Of a stretch of DNA of 35,739 nt, positions 17,932 to 25,762 are shown one piece after another; within the stretch, counting starts at the first letter, position 1; the number at the start of each line of letters is the position of its first letter. The notes under the pieces were generated by a model. It saw only the letters and a list, made by a program, of their open reading frames with translations, was not told the DNA's origin and searched no databases. Made by a program: the position numbers and the translations under genes. Origin of the DNA: Gammaproteobacteria bacterium (GTDB taxonomy: Bacteria; Pseudomonadota; Gammaproteobacteria; Pseudomonadales; Halieaceae); contig JAUIEP010000035.1 of NCBI GenBank assembly GCA_030428835.1, positions 1 through 35,739 of the forward strand, read 5' to 3'.

Positions 17932-18215
17932 TGCCCCCTGTGCTTTTGCTTGTGCTTGATCAACTGGCGATCGAGCTTGTCGGCGAGCGCGTCGATGGCC
18001 GCGTACATGTCCTCGGATTCCGCGTGAGCGAACAGGTCCCCGCCCGCGATGTGTACTGTGGCCTCGGCTTTCTGTACGAGTTTGTCGATGGACAGGATGA
18101 CGTGGGTGGTGGAAATCTGGTCGAAGTGTCGTTGCAGGCGTTCAAATTTACTCTCTACGTACTCCTTGAGGGGGACGGTGACATCGAGATGGTGACCAGT
18201 AATGTTGAGTTGCAT
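17928..18215 (-). CDS. hpf: Ribosome hibernation promoting factor, short form
   Basis: Short HPF binds the decoding channel of the 30S subunit in stationary phase and helps form inactive 100S ribosomes. The 95-residue protein begins MQLNITGHHLDVT and contains the conserved basic and beta segments (YVESKFERLQRHF, ATVHIAGGDLFAHAES, DMYAAIDALADKLDRQL) followed by a KHKQKHRGH tail. There is no C-terminal dimerisation domain, so it is the gammaproteobacterial short form. The start ATG at 18215 has GGGAGT upstream. It lies 74 bases after rpoN and overlaps ptsN by four bases. Confidence 0.95.
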   Translation of the reverse strand: MQLNITGHHLDVTVPLKEYVESKFERLQRHFDQISTTHVILSIDKLVQKAEATVHIAGGDLFAHAESEDMYAAIDALADKLDRQLIKHKQKHRGH

Positions 18216-18289
18216 GGAAAACTCCCTATAGCACAGTGTGTCGGGCTTGCGCCCGTGGCCGGCGGTTGGGCCGGGCCGTAATCCCCAGT

Positions 18290-19801
18290 CTAGACCAAGC
18301 GCTTGCGCTCGTTGGACGGTGGGATAAAGAGGGTGTCGCGGTATTTGGCGATTGTGCGCCGGGCGACCTTGATGCCCTGTTCCTCCAGTAATTTGGTGAT
18401 CTTGTTGTCGCTGAGCGGCTTGCGCGGGTTTTCCGCCGCCACCAGCTTCTTGATGAGCGCGCGAATGGCGGTGGAAGAGCACTCGCCGCCACTCGTGGTG
18501 GCCACGTGGCTGGAGAAGAAATACTTGAGTTCGAAAACACCTCGCGGGGTATGCATGTACTTGTTTGTCGTGGCGCGCGAGATAGTGGACTCGTGCATCT
18601 CCACCGCCTCGGCGATGTCGTGCAACACCAGAGGCTTCATGGCTTCCTCGCCGTACTCCAGGAAGTTGCGCTGGTGCTCGACGATCTTGGTCGCCACCTT
18701 CATCAGTGTCTCGTTGCGGCTGTGCAGGCTCTTCAGGAACCACCGCGCCTCCTGCAGGTTGTCTTTCAGGAAGGTGTTGTCCGCGCTGGAGTCGGCGCGC
18801 TTGATCAGGCTGGCGTAGTCGGAGTTGATGCGCAGCCGCGGCGCAATGTCCGGGTTGAGCTCCACGACCCAGCGACCGTTCTGCTTGCTGACGAACACGT
18901 CCGGCACGACATACTCGACCTCGTCCGCTACCGCCGACTGGCCGGGATTCGGGTCCAGGCTCTTGATCAGGGCGAGAACCTCGCGCAGTTCGTCCTCCTT
19001 GAGGCGCATGCGCCGCAGGATCTGGCTGTAATCCGAACTCGCGAGCTGCGACAGGTGGCGCGCTATGATCAGTTTCGCCTGCTCCAGCCAGGGCGTGCTC
19101 TCGGGCAACTGGTTGAGTTGCACCATCAGGCATTCCTGCAGGTCGCGCGTGCAGACGCCGGCGGGCTCGAACTGCTGCACCCGGTGCAGCACGGCCACCA
19201 CCTCGTCGAAATCGATTTCGAGGGCCTCGGCGAGGGAGTCGAAAATTTCCTCGAGGCTCAGGATCAACCGCCCGTTGGTGTCGGTGGCGTCAATGATGGC
19301 CAGCGCAATGAGGCGGTCGGTGTCTGAGAGGCGCGTCAGGCTCAACTGCCACAGGAGCTGGTCGCGCAGCGACTCGCTGGCGCTGTTGCGGCTCTCAAAA
19401 TCGCTCTCCGGGTACTGTTCACCATTGAGGGCGGGAGCGGAGGCCGCAGGCAGCAGGTCGTCCCACTGGGTGTCGACGGGCAGGTCCTCCGGCAGCGAGT
19501 CGCGTGTGCCGGCGGCCTCCCAGTCCGAGTCACCGGAGTCGTCGTCGCGTGCCGCCGCCTCGAGGCTCTGCAGCGGCCCGTCGGATTCGGAGCCGTCGTC
19601 CGAGGCGAGCTGGTCCGGTGCCGCCGCCTCCGGTGTGGAGTCGTCGTCGTCCGATACTTCCAGCAGCGGGTTGGTTTCGAGTGCCTCCTGGATCTCCTGT
19701 TGCAGGTCCAGGGTCGACAACTGCAACAGGCGAATGGCCTGCTGCAGCTGCGGCGTCATGGTCAGCTGTTGGCCCAGTTTGAGCTGTAGAGACTGCTTCA
19801 T
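18290..19801 (-). CDS. rpoN: RNA polymerase sigma-54 factor
   Basis: Sigma-54 directs RNA polymerase to -24/-12 promoters that need enhancer-binding activators. The 503-residue protein has the Gln/Leu-rich region I ([19 protein letters not shown] onward), an acidic variable region II around residues 50-120 rich in Asp, Ser and Ala, the core-binding domain in the middle, the helix-turn-helix, and the RpoN box ARRTIAKYR at residues 480-488 near the C-terminus. The start ATG at 19801 is preceded by AAGGGC. A 212-base spacer separates it from lptB and contains a 12-bp inverted repeat, so rpoN probably has its own promoter. Downstream genes hpf-ptsN-rapZ-npr form its usual partners. Confidence 0.98.
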   Translation of the reverse strand: MKQSLQLKLGQQLTMTPQLQQAIRLLQLSTLDLQQEIQEALETNPLLEVSDDDDSTPEAAAPDQLASDDGSESDGPLQSLEAAARDDDSGDSDWEAAGTRDSLPEDLPVDTQWDDLLPAASAPALNGEQYPESDFESRNSASESLRDQLLWQLSLTRLSDTDRLIALAIIDATDTNGRLILSLEEIFDSLAEALEIDFDEVVAVLHRVQQFEPAGVCTRDLQECLMVQLNQLPESTPWLEQAKLIIARHLSQLASSDYSQILRRMRLKEDELREVLALIKSLDPNPGQSAVADEVEYVVPDVFVSKQNGRWVVELNPDIAPRLRINSDYASLIKRADSSADNTFLKDNLQEARWFLKSLHSRNETLMKVATKIVEHQRNFLEYGEEAMKPLVLHDIAEAVEMHESTISRATTNKYMHTPRGVFELKYFFSSHVATTSGGECSSTAIRALIKKLVAAENPRKPLSDNKITKLLEEQGIKVARRTIAKYRDTLFIPPSNERKRLV

Positions 19802-19906
19802 GCCCTTGCCTGGTAGTGCGCGCCCTGGCGCACCTGTTATCCCCGAATTGAAAATCAGTGTAGCCCCCGCTCGCGAGCTTAGGCAACACCTTGGCGCGGT
19901 TTTTGC

Positions 19907-19956
19907 TTGTTTTCATTCAGTAGTTGGTGGCCGATCAAAAAACCGAATGAAAACAA
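19907..19956. repeat. 12-bp inverted repeat upstream of rpoN
   Basis: TTGTTTTCATTC (19907-19918) and its exact complement GAATGAAAACAA (19945-19956) flank a 26-base spacer. It is AT-rich in a GC-rich genome and lies 106-155 bases upstream of rpoN, downstream of lptB. It could be a binding site for a dimeric regulator, or a transcript-end structure for the kdsD-to-lptB operon, although no T-run follows directly. Confidence 0.6.
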
Positions 19957-20013
19957 CCGACTTTTTGTGAACTGAATCCCACCGGCGGTGGGTATGTGCA
20001 GTGCGCAGGGGCG

Positions 20014-20739
20014 CTACATGCGGAACTGCTCGCCAAGGTAGACCCGGCGCACGAGTTCATTGTTCAGGACCTCCTCCGACGTGCCCGAGGCCATGATGTG
20101 CCCCTCGCCGACGATGTACGCCTTCTCGCAGATGTCCAGCGTGTCGCGCACGTTGTGGTCGGTAATGAGGACGCCGATACCGCGGTCCTGCAGGTGGTGG
20201 ATGATGTTCTTGATGTCGCTGACCGAGATCGGGTCGACCCCCGCGAACGGTTCGTCGAGCAGTATGAACTCCGGTTCGGTGGCCAGTGCCCGGGCGATTT
20301 CGATGCGTCGCCGTTCGCCGCCGGACAGCGCCTGGCCCAGGCTGTCCTGCAGGTGCCGCATGTGGAACTCCTCCAGCAACTCATCGCGCCGCGCGAGGCG
20401 TTCCTTCCTGGTGAGGTCCTTGCGCGTCTCCAGGATGGCGAGAATGTTGTCGCCCACACTGAGCTTGCGAAAGATCGAGGCCTCCTGGGGGAGGTAGCCG
20501 ATGCCGCGGCGGGCCCGCTGGTGCATGCTGAGGCCGGTGATGTCGTTGCCGTTGATGGTGATGCTGCCGCGGTCCGCGGCGATGATGCCGATGATCATGT
20601 AAAAGCAGGTGGTTTTGCCGGCGCCGTTCGGGCCGAGCAGGCCCACAACCTGGCCGCTCTCGATTTCCAGCGACACGTCCTGCACCACCTCGCGGCCGCC
20701 GTAGGCCTTGGCGAGGTTACTGGCTTTGAGTTGCGCCAC
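20014..20739 (-). CDS. lptB: LPS export ABC transporter ATPase LptB
   Basis: LptB is the ATPase of the LptB2FGC complex that extracts lipopolysaccharide from the inner membrane and pushes it across the LptA bridge. The 241-residue protein has Walker A GPNGAGKT at 36-43, the Q-loop [13 protein letters not shown], the signature LSGGE at 138-142, Walker B FILLDEP at 158-164, and the H-loop [12 protein letters not shown]. The C-terminal VYLGEQFRM end is typical. Its start lies 23 bases inside the end of lptA, so translation is coupled. It is the last gene of yrbG-kdsD-kdsC-lptA-lptB before the rpoN spacer. LptF and LptG must be encoded elsewhere. Confidence 0.98.
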   Translation of the reverse strand: MAQLKASNLAKAYGGREVVQDVSLEIESGQVVGLLGPNGAGKTTCFYMIIGIIAADRGSITINGNDITGLSMHQRARRGIGYLPQEASIFRKLSVGDNILAILETRKDLTRKERLARRDELLEEFHMRHLQDSLGQALSGGERRRIEIARALATEPEFILLDEPFAGVDPISVSDIKNIIHHLQDRGIGVLITDHNVRDTLDICEKAYIVGEGHIMASGTSEEVLNNELVRRVYLGEQFRM

Positions 20740-21325
20740 TCGCTTCCTCGCGGCCCGTTGACGCCGGCTCGGGTGTCGGGGTGGCGTCTTTCTCCTTGGG
20801 TTCGTCCTTGTAGTCGGTGCTGAGGTCCGGCGGAATGACCACGAAGACCTTGGCTCCCTCCTGGCTTTCGTCTGCCTGGGCCTCGACCAGTTGTTTGTCG
20901 ATGAAGTAGTCGATCGAGTCGCCGGTGACCAGTGCGCCGTCCTGCTCGATACGGGCTTCGGTCTGCAGGCGCACGCGGTCCTCGCGGCGGAAGTAGTGGA
21001 TGACCAGGGCTTCGGCGTGGACCAGTCCCTTGTCGGGTTGCGGTTGCTGCCGCAACTTTGCCGGCTTGCCGTTGGCGACGATCTGGTCGGCGTTCTCCGA
21101 GGCGTGGTAGAACGTGATGTTGTCCGCCTCGATTTCCATCGTGCCCTGGCGCATGTGCACGCTGCCGCTGTATACCGTCACGCCGCGCGCCTCGTCGCGC
21201 AATGCCTTGTCCGCGGAGATGTGGATAGGCTGCTCGCGATCACCGGGCAGGGCCATGGTCGCCGCGGAGAAGAACACCGAGCAGGCCAGTGCAAGCGCGC
21301 GCAGTGTCTTGGTGGTGTGTGCCAT
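20717..21325 (-). CDS. lptA: LPS periplasmic bridge protein LptA
   Basis: LptA monomers stack to form the periplasmic bridge carrying LPS to LptDE. The 202-residue product has an N-terminal signal peptide ([19 protein letters not shown], cleavage probably after SAATMA or nearby), then the OstA-like beta-jellyroll with [25 protein letters not shown] and a repeat of [11 protein letters not shown]-type strands, and a 30-residue charged Pro/Glu/Thr tail that is probably disordered. I used the ATG at 21325, because the upstream in-frame ATG at 21406 would extend into kdsC. The ATG overlaps the kdsC stop by one base (TGATG). LptC, normally encoded between kdsC and lptA, is not present. Confidence 0.95.
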   Translation of the reverse strand: MAHTTKTLRALALACSVFFSAATMALPGDREQPIHISADKALRDEARGVTVYSGSVHMRQGTMEIEADNITFYHASENADQIVANGKPAKLRQQPQPDKGLVHAEALVIHYFRREDRVRLQTEARIEQDGALVTGDSIDYFIDKQLVEAQADESQEGAKVFVVIPPDLSTDYKDEPKEKDATPTPEPASTGREEASGATQSQ

Positions 21326-21846
21326 CAGGAAAACTCCGCCTCGAACGTGCGCAACTCGCCGCGCGCCTCGAGTATGAACTCGCAGGCCTCGCGCACCGCC
21401 CCGCAACCGCCCGGCAGGCTGCTCTGCCAGTTCGCCGCGGCGGCTACCGCGCGCGTGGCGTCCGCGACGGTGAGGCCGAGCCCCGCGGCGGTGATGGCAC
21501 CCAGGTCGGGCAGGTCATCGCCCATGTAGGCGCAATCCGCAAGTGTCAGCCCCGCGCGTTCGCACAGTTCGCCGAGTGCGGTGAGTTTGTCTTCCCTGCC
21601 CTGTACCACGTCTTCAATGCCGAGCTCGCGCGCGCGTCGCGCGACGATCTCGGACTGCCTGCCGGTGATGATGGCTACTTTGATTCCTGCGCGCTGCAAA
21701 AGTTTTACGCCGAGGCCGTCCTTGATATTGAAGGCCTTCAATTCCTCGCCCTGGTTGCCGTAGTAGATGCGGCCGTCCGTGAGGACGCCGTCCACGTCCA
21801 GCGCCAGCAGGCGAATGTCCCTGGCCATTGCCGCCGGATCAGCCAT
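21325..21846 (-). CDS. kdsC: 3-deoxy-D-manno-octulosonate 8-phosphate phosphatase
   Basis: KdsC removes phosphate from Kdo-8-phosphate to give Kdo for LPS inner core. The 173-residue protein is a capless C0-type HAD phosphatase: DVDGVLTDG with nucleophile Asp17 and Asp19, the second motif IITGRQS, the conserved lysine region around VQGREDKL, and MGDDLPDL as the metal-binding motif. I prefer the ATG at 21846, preceded by GGTGGA; a GTG at 21855 would add three residues. It follows kdsD by about 15 bases. Its stop is fused with the lptA start. Kdo synthesis next to LPS export is the standard arrangement. Confidence 0.96.
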   Translation of the reverse strand: MADPAAMARDIRLLALDVDGVLTDGRIYYGNQGEELKAFNIKDGLGVKLLQRAGIKVAIITGRQSEIVARRARELGIEDVVQGREDKLTALGELCERAGLTLADCAYMGDDLPDLGAITAAGLGLTVADATRAVAAAANWQSSLPGGCGAVREACEFILEARGELRTFEAEFS

Positions 21847-21861
21847 GCCGTCCACCCGTAG

Positions 21862-22842
21862 TCACGCGATGCCCGCGTGGAGCAGGTCTTTCAGGTGCAC
21901 GACACCCTCCAGTTCCCCGCCGTCATTGAGCACGACCAGCGAGCTGATTTCATTCTCTTCCATGATGCGCAATGCTTCCGCGGCAAGCATTTCGCGGTTC
22001 GCGCGCTTGGCGCTCTTGCTCATCAGGTCGCCGATGGTCACCGTGTTGATGTCGATGCGCTGGTCCAGCGCGCGGCGCAGGTCGCCGTCTGTGAAGACCC
22101 CGGCGAACCTGCCGCCGCCGTCCAGTACGGTGGTCATGCCGAGGCCCTTCGCGCTGATTTCCAGCAGCGCCTCGGACAGCACCGTCCCGGCGCCCACGCG
22201 CGGGATGTTGTCGCCGCTGTTCATCACGTCTTCCACCTTCAGGAGTAACTTGCGCCCCAGGGTGCCGCCCGGGTGGGAGAACGCGAAGTCATCGGCGGTG
22301 AAGCCGCGCGCCTCGAGCAGTGCGATGGCGAGTGCGTCGCCCATCACCAGGGCGGTGGTGGTGCTGGAGGTCGGCGCGAGGTCCAGCGGGCAGGCCTCGG
22401 TCTCGACGCCGGTGTCCAGGTGGACATCGGAAGCCATGGCGAGGGGCGAGTTCTCGTTGCCGGTCATGCTGACCAGCGGTACGCCGAGACGTTTCAGCAG
22501 CGGCAGCAGCGTGATGATCTCGGCCACGGCGCCGGAGTTGGACAGCGCGATCACGGCGTCGTCCGCGGTGATCATGCCCATGTCGCCGTGACTGGCCTCG
22601 CCGGGGTGGACGAAGAAAGCCGGGGAGCCCGTGCTGGCCAGGGTCGCCGCTATCTTGGTGCCGATGTGCCCGGACTTGCCCATACCCGTGACGATAATGC
22701 GGCCCCGCACCGCCAGGAGCAGTTCGCAGGCCCGTGTGAAATTGTCCCCGATGCGCTCCTCAAGTGCCGCCACGGCGGCCGCTTCCATGCGGATGGTGCG
22801 TTGCGCCGATTCGGCGAAACTGATGGAGCTGTGCTCCTGCAT
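21862..22842 (-). CDS. kdsD: D-arabinose 5-phosphate isomerase (KpsF/GutQ family)
   Basis: KdsD interconverts ribulose-5-phosphate and arabinose-5-phosphate, the first committed precursor of Kdo. The 326-residue protein has an N-terminal SIS sugar-phosphate isomerase domain (about residues 40-175, with VTGMGKSGHIGTKIAATL and the catalytic-region SPAFFVHPGEASHGDMG) and two C-terminal CBS domains (about 205-326). Length and order match KdsD. It begins 16 bases after the end of yrbG, and kdsC follows directly. GutQ and KpsF are close paralogues, but the yrbG-kdsD-kdsC context identifies this copy as KdsD. Confidence 0.96.
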   Translation of the reverse strand: MQEHSSISFAESAQRTIRMEAAAVAALEERIGDNFTRACELLLAVRGRIIVTGMGKSGHIGTKIAATLASTGSPAFFVHPGEASHGDMGMITADDAVIALSNSGAVAEIITLLPLLKRLGVPLVSMTGNENSPLAMASDVHLDTGVETEACPLDLAPTSSTTTALVMGDALAIALLEARGFTADDFAFSHPGGTLGRKLLLKVEDVMNSGDNIPRVGAGTVLSEALLEISAKGLGMTTVLDGGGRFAGVFTDGDLRRALDQRIDINTVTIGDLMSKSAKRANREMLAAEALRIMEENEISSLVVLNDGGELEGVVHLKDLLHAGIA

Positions 22843-22858
22843 GGCGCTGTCCTTGGGG

Positions 22859-23833
22859 TTAGAGGGTTATGTGCAGGAGATAATAATACAGGCCGTAGCA
22901 GGACACTAATAAGGTGCCCACAAAGCGCCCGAGGTAGGCGTGGCCGGGACTCGATTTGGTTCGCGCCCGGCTCACGACGATCGCTATCGCCAGGATCACC
23001 GTGAGTGCGACCATGATCGGGTAGTCGCGGGTGCCGACGTGGGGGTCCAGGACCTGCGGTGTGACCACACCGGGAATCGACATCACGGCCAGCAGGTTGA
23101 ACGTGTTCGAACCGATGATGTTGCCGAGCGCGATCTCGGTATGGCCGCGCATGGCACAGGCGATGGTCGCCGCGAGTTCCGGCAGGCTGGTACCGATGGC
23201 CACGACCGTCAGGCCGATCACCAGTTCGGATACGCCGAGTTCCCCCGCCGCGCGCACCGCACCCCACACCAGCACCTTGGAACTTGCGATCAGCAGCGCG
23301 AGTCCCAGGAGGAAGGTCAGCCACGCGCGCATGGGTGTGAGATCCGGCATGGGCTCGCCACTGGCCTCGGTCGCGAGTTCCTCGTCGTAGGCCTGCGTGC
23401 GCACCAGGTGGTAGAGCATGAACACGAGCACGCCGATCATGATCAGGCCGTCGACGCGCGACAGTACGCCGTCCCAGATAAGGGCCCATACGCCGAAGGT
23501 GATCACCAGCAGTGCCGGTACTTCTTTTTTCACCGAGCGTGCGTGCACCATGAGCGGGGCGACCAGGATGGTCGCGCCGAACACGAGTGCGACGTTGGCG
23601 ATGTTGGAGCCTATCGCGTTGCCGATGGCGAGCTGGCCGGCGTCGGCCAGTGCCGCGGTGAGGGACACCAACACTTCCGGCGCCGAGGTGCCCAGCGAGA
23701 CGATCGTCAGCCCGATGATGATCGGCGACATGCCGAGGTTGCGCGCAATGGACGCCGCGCCTGCGACGAACAGGTCCGCGCTCCAGATCAGGATGATGAA
23801 ACCGAGGAGAATGGCGACGGCGGCTGACAGCAT
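22859..23833 (-). CDS. yrbG: Calcium/sodium antiporter, YrbG family
   Basis: A CaCA-superfamily cation exchanger in the inner membrane. The 324-residue protein has ten or so membrane helices in two inverted halves, each with the alpha-repeat motifs: GTSAPEVLVSL with GNAIGSNIANV in the first half, GTSLPELAATI with GNIIGSNTFNL in the second. A hydrophilic loop (DEELATEASGEPMPD) separates the halves. It heads the kdsD-kdsC-lpt run, as in E. coli, where its role is not essential and its physiological ion is uncertain. It is divergent from mlaC across a 204-base spacer; in E. coli the divergent neighbour is mlaF. Function as Ca2+/Na+ exchanger is by family. Confidence 0.95.
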   Translation of the reverse strand: MLSAAVAILLGFIILIWSADLFVAGAASIARNLGMSPIIIGLTIVSLGTSAPEVLVSLTAALADAGQLAIGNAIGSNIANVALVFGATILVAPLMVHARSVKKEVPALLVITFGVWALIWDGVLSRVDGLIMIGVLVFMLYHLVRTQAYDEELATEASGEPMPDLTPMRAWLTFLLGLALLIASSKVLVWGAVRAAGELGVSELVIGLTVVAIGTSLPELAATIACAMRGHTEIALGNIIGSNTFNLLAVMSIPGVVTPQVLDPHVGTRDYPIMVALTVILAIAIVVSRARTKSSPGHAYLGRFVGTLLVSCYGLYYYLLHITL

Positions 23834-24037
23834 GAAAGCGGATTTCCTGCTACAGTAGACGCCGCGTCGCGGGGCGCAACCGAGCGGGACGGAACTGGTT
23901 GGTTGGGCGCGCTGTCATAGTGCTGTAGAGGAAACGGGAACCACCGGGGATAAGCTGCAAAACGCAAGGCTGAGGGGCGGATTATACAGGGGAGAGCCGC
24001 CCTTGGTAGTGAAAAAAAGGACATACGGAGGAGACCG

Positions 24038-24709
24038 ATGGCAGTTCTCGTGAGAGTGTTCACAGTCGTGTTGCTGGGACTCGCAAGCCTCTATACGCAG
24101 GCTGTGGAAAGCCCCACGCTGGATCAGGCCTACCAGCTGGTCGAGGACACGACCGCGGAGGTGATGGCGGTGGTGCAGGCGGCGGAAGACTACGTCGATG
24201 ACGATCCCGAGCGCTACTACCGGCAGGTGGAACAGATCCTCGACCCCCTCATTGATTACCGCGGCTTCGCCCGTTCGGTGATGGGCGACTACGCCAGCTC
24301 CCGCCGCTACCGCTCCCTGGACGAGGCGGGCCGGGAGAAGCTGCGCGACCAGCTCGACCGCTTTACCGCTGCCATGCGCTCCAGCCTGGTGCGCACCTAC
24401 AGCAAGGGCCTGCTGGCCTTCGGCGGTTCGCGCATCGAACTTGCCGAACGCGACGAGGAAGACCCCGCGGCGCAGCGGGTGACGGTCAAGCAGCTTATTT
24501 ACGCCGATCGCGCGGCGCCCTACGAGATGCTCTACATGATGGGGCTTGCCAAGGGCGGTGACTGGAAGCTGCGCAACGTGATTATCGAGAGCGTCAACCT
24601 CGGCGAGATCTACCGTGACCAGTTCCTGGCCTCTGCCCGCGAACAGGACGGGGACCTCGACGCGGTTATCGCCAGCTGGACCGTGGTGACCGTCGACGTC
24701 GACGAATAG
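24038..24709 (+). CDS. mlaC: Phospholipid-binding protein MlaC (orphan)
   Basis: MlaC is the periplasmic phospholipid shuttle between the outer-membrane MlaA complex and the inner-membrane MlaFEDB ABC transporter. The 223-residue protein starts with a signal peptide (MAVLVRVFTVVLLGLASL, cleavage near TQAVES), followed by the Tgt2/MlaC domain with VEQILDPLIDYRGFARSVMGDY, RFTAAMRSSLVRTYSKGLL and the C-terminal WKLRNVIIESVNLGEIYRDQF. It has a strong ribosome site, GGAGGAG. In the layout I know, mlaF, mlaE and mlaD precede and mlaB follows it; here yrbG lies directly upstream and ibaG downstream. It is intact and shows no decay. Confidence 0.93.
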   Translation: MAVLVRVFTVVLLGLASLYTQAVESPTLDQAYQLVEDTTAEVMAVVQAAEDYVDDDPERYYRQVEQILDPLIDYRGFARSVMGDYASSRRYRSLDEAGREKLRDQLDRFTAAMRSSLVRTYSKGLLAFGGSRIELAERDEEDPAAQRVTVKQLIYADRAAPYEMLYMMGLAKGGDWKLRNVIIESVNLGEIYRDQFLASAREQDGDLDAVIASWTVVTVDVDE

Positions 24710-24718
24710 CGGCCGGGT

Positions 24719-24747
24719 TCGCCATGTGACGCCATTTCTCCTAAAAT
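24719..24747 (+). promoter_or_regulatory. Candidate promoter for ibaG-hisG-hisD
   Basis: TCGCCA at 24719-24724, a 17-base spacer and TAAAAT at 24742-24747. It lies in the 81-base spacer between mlaC and ibaG. The -10 hexamer is good and the -35 moderate. Prediction from hexamers only. Confidence 0.3.
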
Positions 24748-24790
24748 GCCCCCTGCGCGGCATGGGGCCGCCTGTCACCGGGAGTCATCC

Positions 24791-25036
24791 ATGGACGCGT
24801 CCTCTGTCAAGACGCTGCTTGAAAGCCATATGAGCGACTGCGAGTTCCACGTCGCGGGAGAGGGCAGTCACTACGATATACAGGCGATTGGCGATGTCTT
24901 CGAGGGCCTGCGCCCCGTAAAGAAGCAGCAGCTCGTGTACGCCGCACTGGCTGACCACATCGCCGACGGCAGTATCCACGCCGTGAATATCCGCACCTAC
25001 ACCCCCTCTGAGTGGCAGTCGCAGTCCCGGCAATAG
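24791..25036 (+). CDS. ibaG: BolA-family protein IbaG
   Basis: IbaG is a BolA-like protein that binds monothiol glutaredoxins and [2Fe-2S] clusters and affects acid tolerance. The 81-residue protein starts MDASSVKTLLES, has CEFHVAGEGSHYDI with the conserved histidine positions, then FEGLRPVKKQQLVYAAL, the BolA helix motif. I used the ATG at 24791, preceded by GGGAG; an ATG at 24746 would add 15 unlikely residues. In the common gammaproteobacterial arrangement it sits between mlaB and murA; both neighbours are missing here and hisG follows after 75 bases. Confidence 0.94.
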   Translation: MDASSVKTLLESHMSDCEFHVAGEGSHYDIQAIGDVFEGLRPVKKQQLVYAALADHIADGSIHAVNIRTYTPSEWQSQSRQ

Positions 25037-25111
25037 CGCGTTGCTGCCCCGGGGCGGGCGGCGCCACAGGGACCGGCACGCCGCGAAGGCATGCCCCACA
25101 CGGTTACAGAC

Positions 25112-25762
25112 ATGAACGATAAACTGACGATCGCCCTTACCAAGGGCCGTATCCTCAAGGAGACCCTGCCGCTTTTCGCCCGTGCGGGTATAGAGCCCCT
25201 GGAGGATGTCAACGCGAGCCGCAAGCTGGTGTTCGCCACCAGCCACGACGACGTCCAACTCGTCATCCTGCGCGGCACCGACGTGCCGACCTATGTCCGG
25301 CACGGCGCGGCCGACATGGGCGTCGTGGGCAAGGACATCCTGCTGGAGCAGGGCGCCGCGGGCCTGTATGAACCCCTGGACCTGGGCATTGCGCGCTGCC
25401 GCCTGATGACGGCCGGGCCGGTGGGGTGGCAACCGGGGGCGGCGCGTGTCCGGGTGGCGACCAAGTTCGTCAACACGGCGCGCGAGTACTTCGCGCGGCG
25501 CGGTGTGCAGGCCGACCTCATAAAGCTCTACGGCGCCATGGAACTGGCGCCGATGATGAACCTTGCCGACCTGATCGTGGACATCGTGGACACCGGCAAT
25601 ACACTGCGCGCCAACGGCATGGAACCGCTGGAAGAGATTGCCGCGATCAGCTCCCGCCTCGTCGTCAATAAAGCCGCGATGCGCTCGCGCCACGAGGTGA
25701 TTACCCGCCTCGTCGACTGCCTGGCGGAAGCCGTCGGGGAGGGCGCCGATGCGCCGGCTTGA
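25112..25762 (+). CDS. hisG: ATP phosphoribosyltransferase catalytic subunit, short form
   Basis: HisG catalyses the first step of histidine synthesis, joining ATP and PRPP. The 216-residue protein is the short form (HisG-S), without the C-terminal regulatory ACT-like domain, so it should need the HisZ regulatory subunit, which is not in this window. Motifs are [17 protein letters not shown] at the N-terminus, a periplasmic-binding-protein-like fold, and the PRPP loop [14 protein letters not shown] near residue 160. I chose the ATG at 25112; an ATG at 25091 with a nearby GAAGG could add seven residues. It overlaps hisD by 14 bases. Confidence 0.95.
   Translation: MNDKLTIALTKGRILKETLPLFARAGIEPLEDVNASRKLVFATSHDDVQLVILRGTDVPTYVRHGAADMGVVGKDILLEQGAAGLYEPLDLGIARCRLMTAGPVGWQPGAARVRVATKFVNTAREYFARRGVQADLIKLYGAMELAPMMNLADLIVDIVDTGNTLRANGMEPLEEIAAISSRLVVNKAAMRSRHEVITRLVDCLAEAVGEGADAPA

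Noticed and set aside
18216-19133. Long extension of the hpf frame through rpoN
   Set aside because: This part is a shadow of rpoN; hpf starts at the ATG at 18215 with the family N-terminus.
19978-19992. CCCACCG/CGGTGGG palindrome after lptB as a terminator
   Set aside because: It has a loop of only one to three bases and no T-run next to it on the minus strand.
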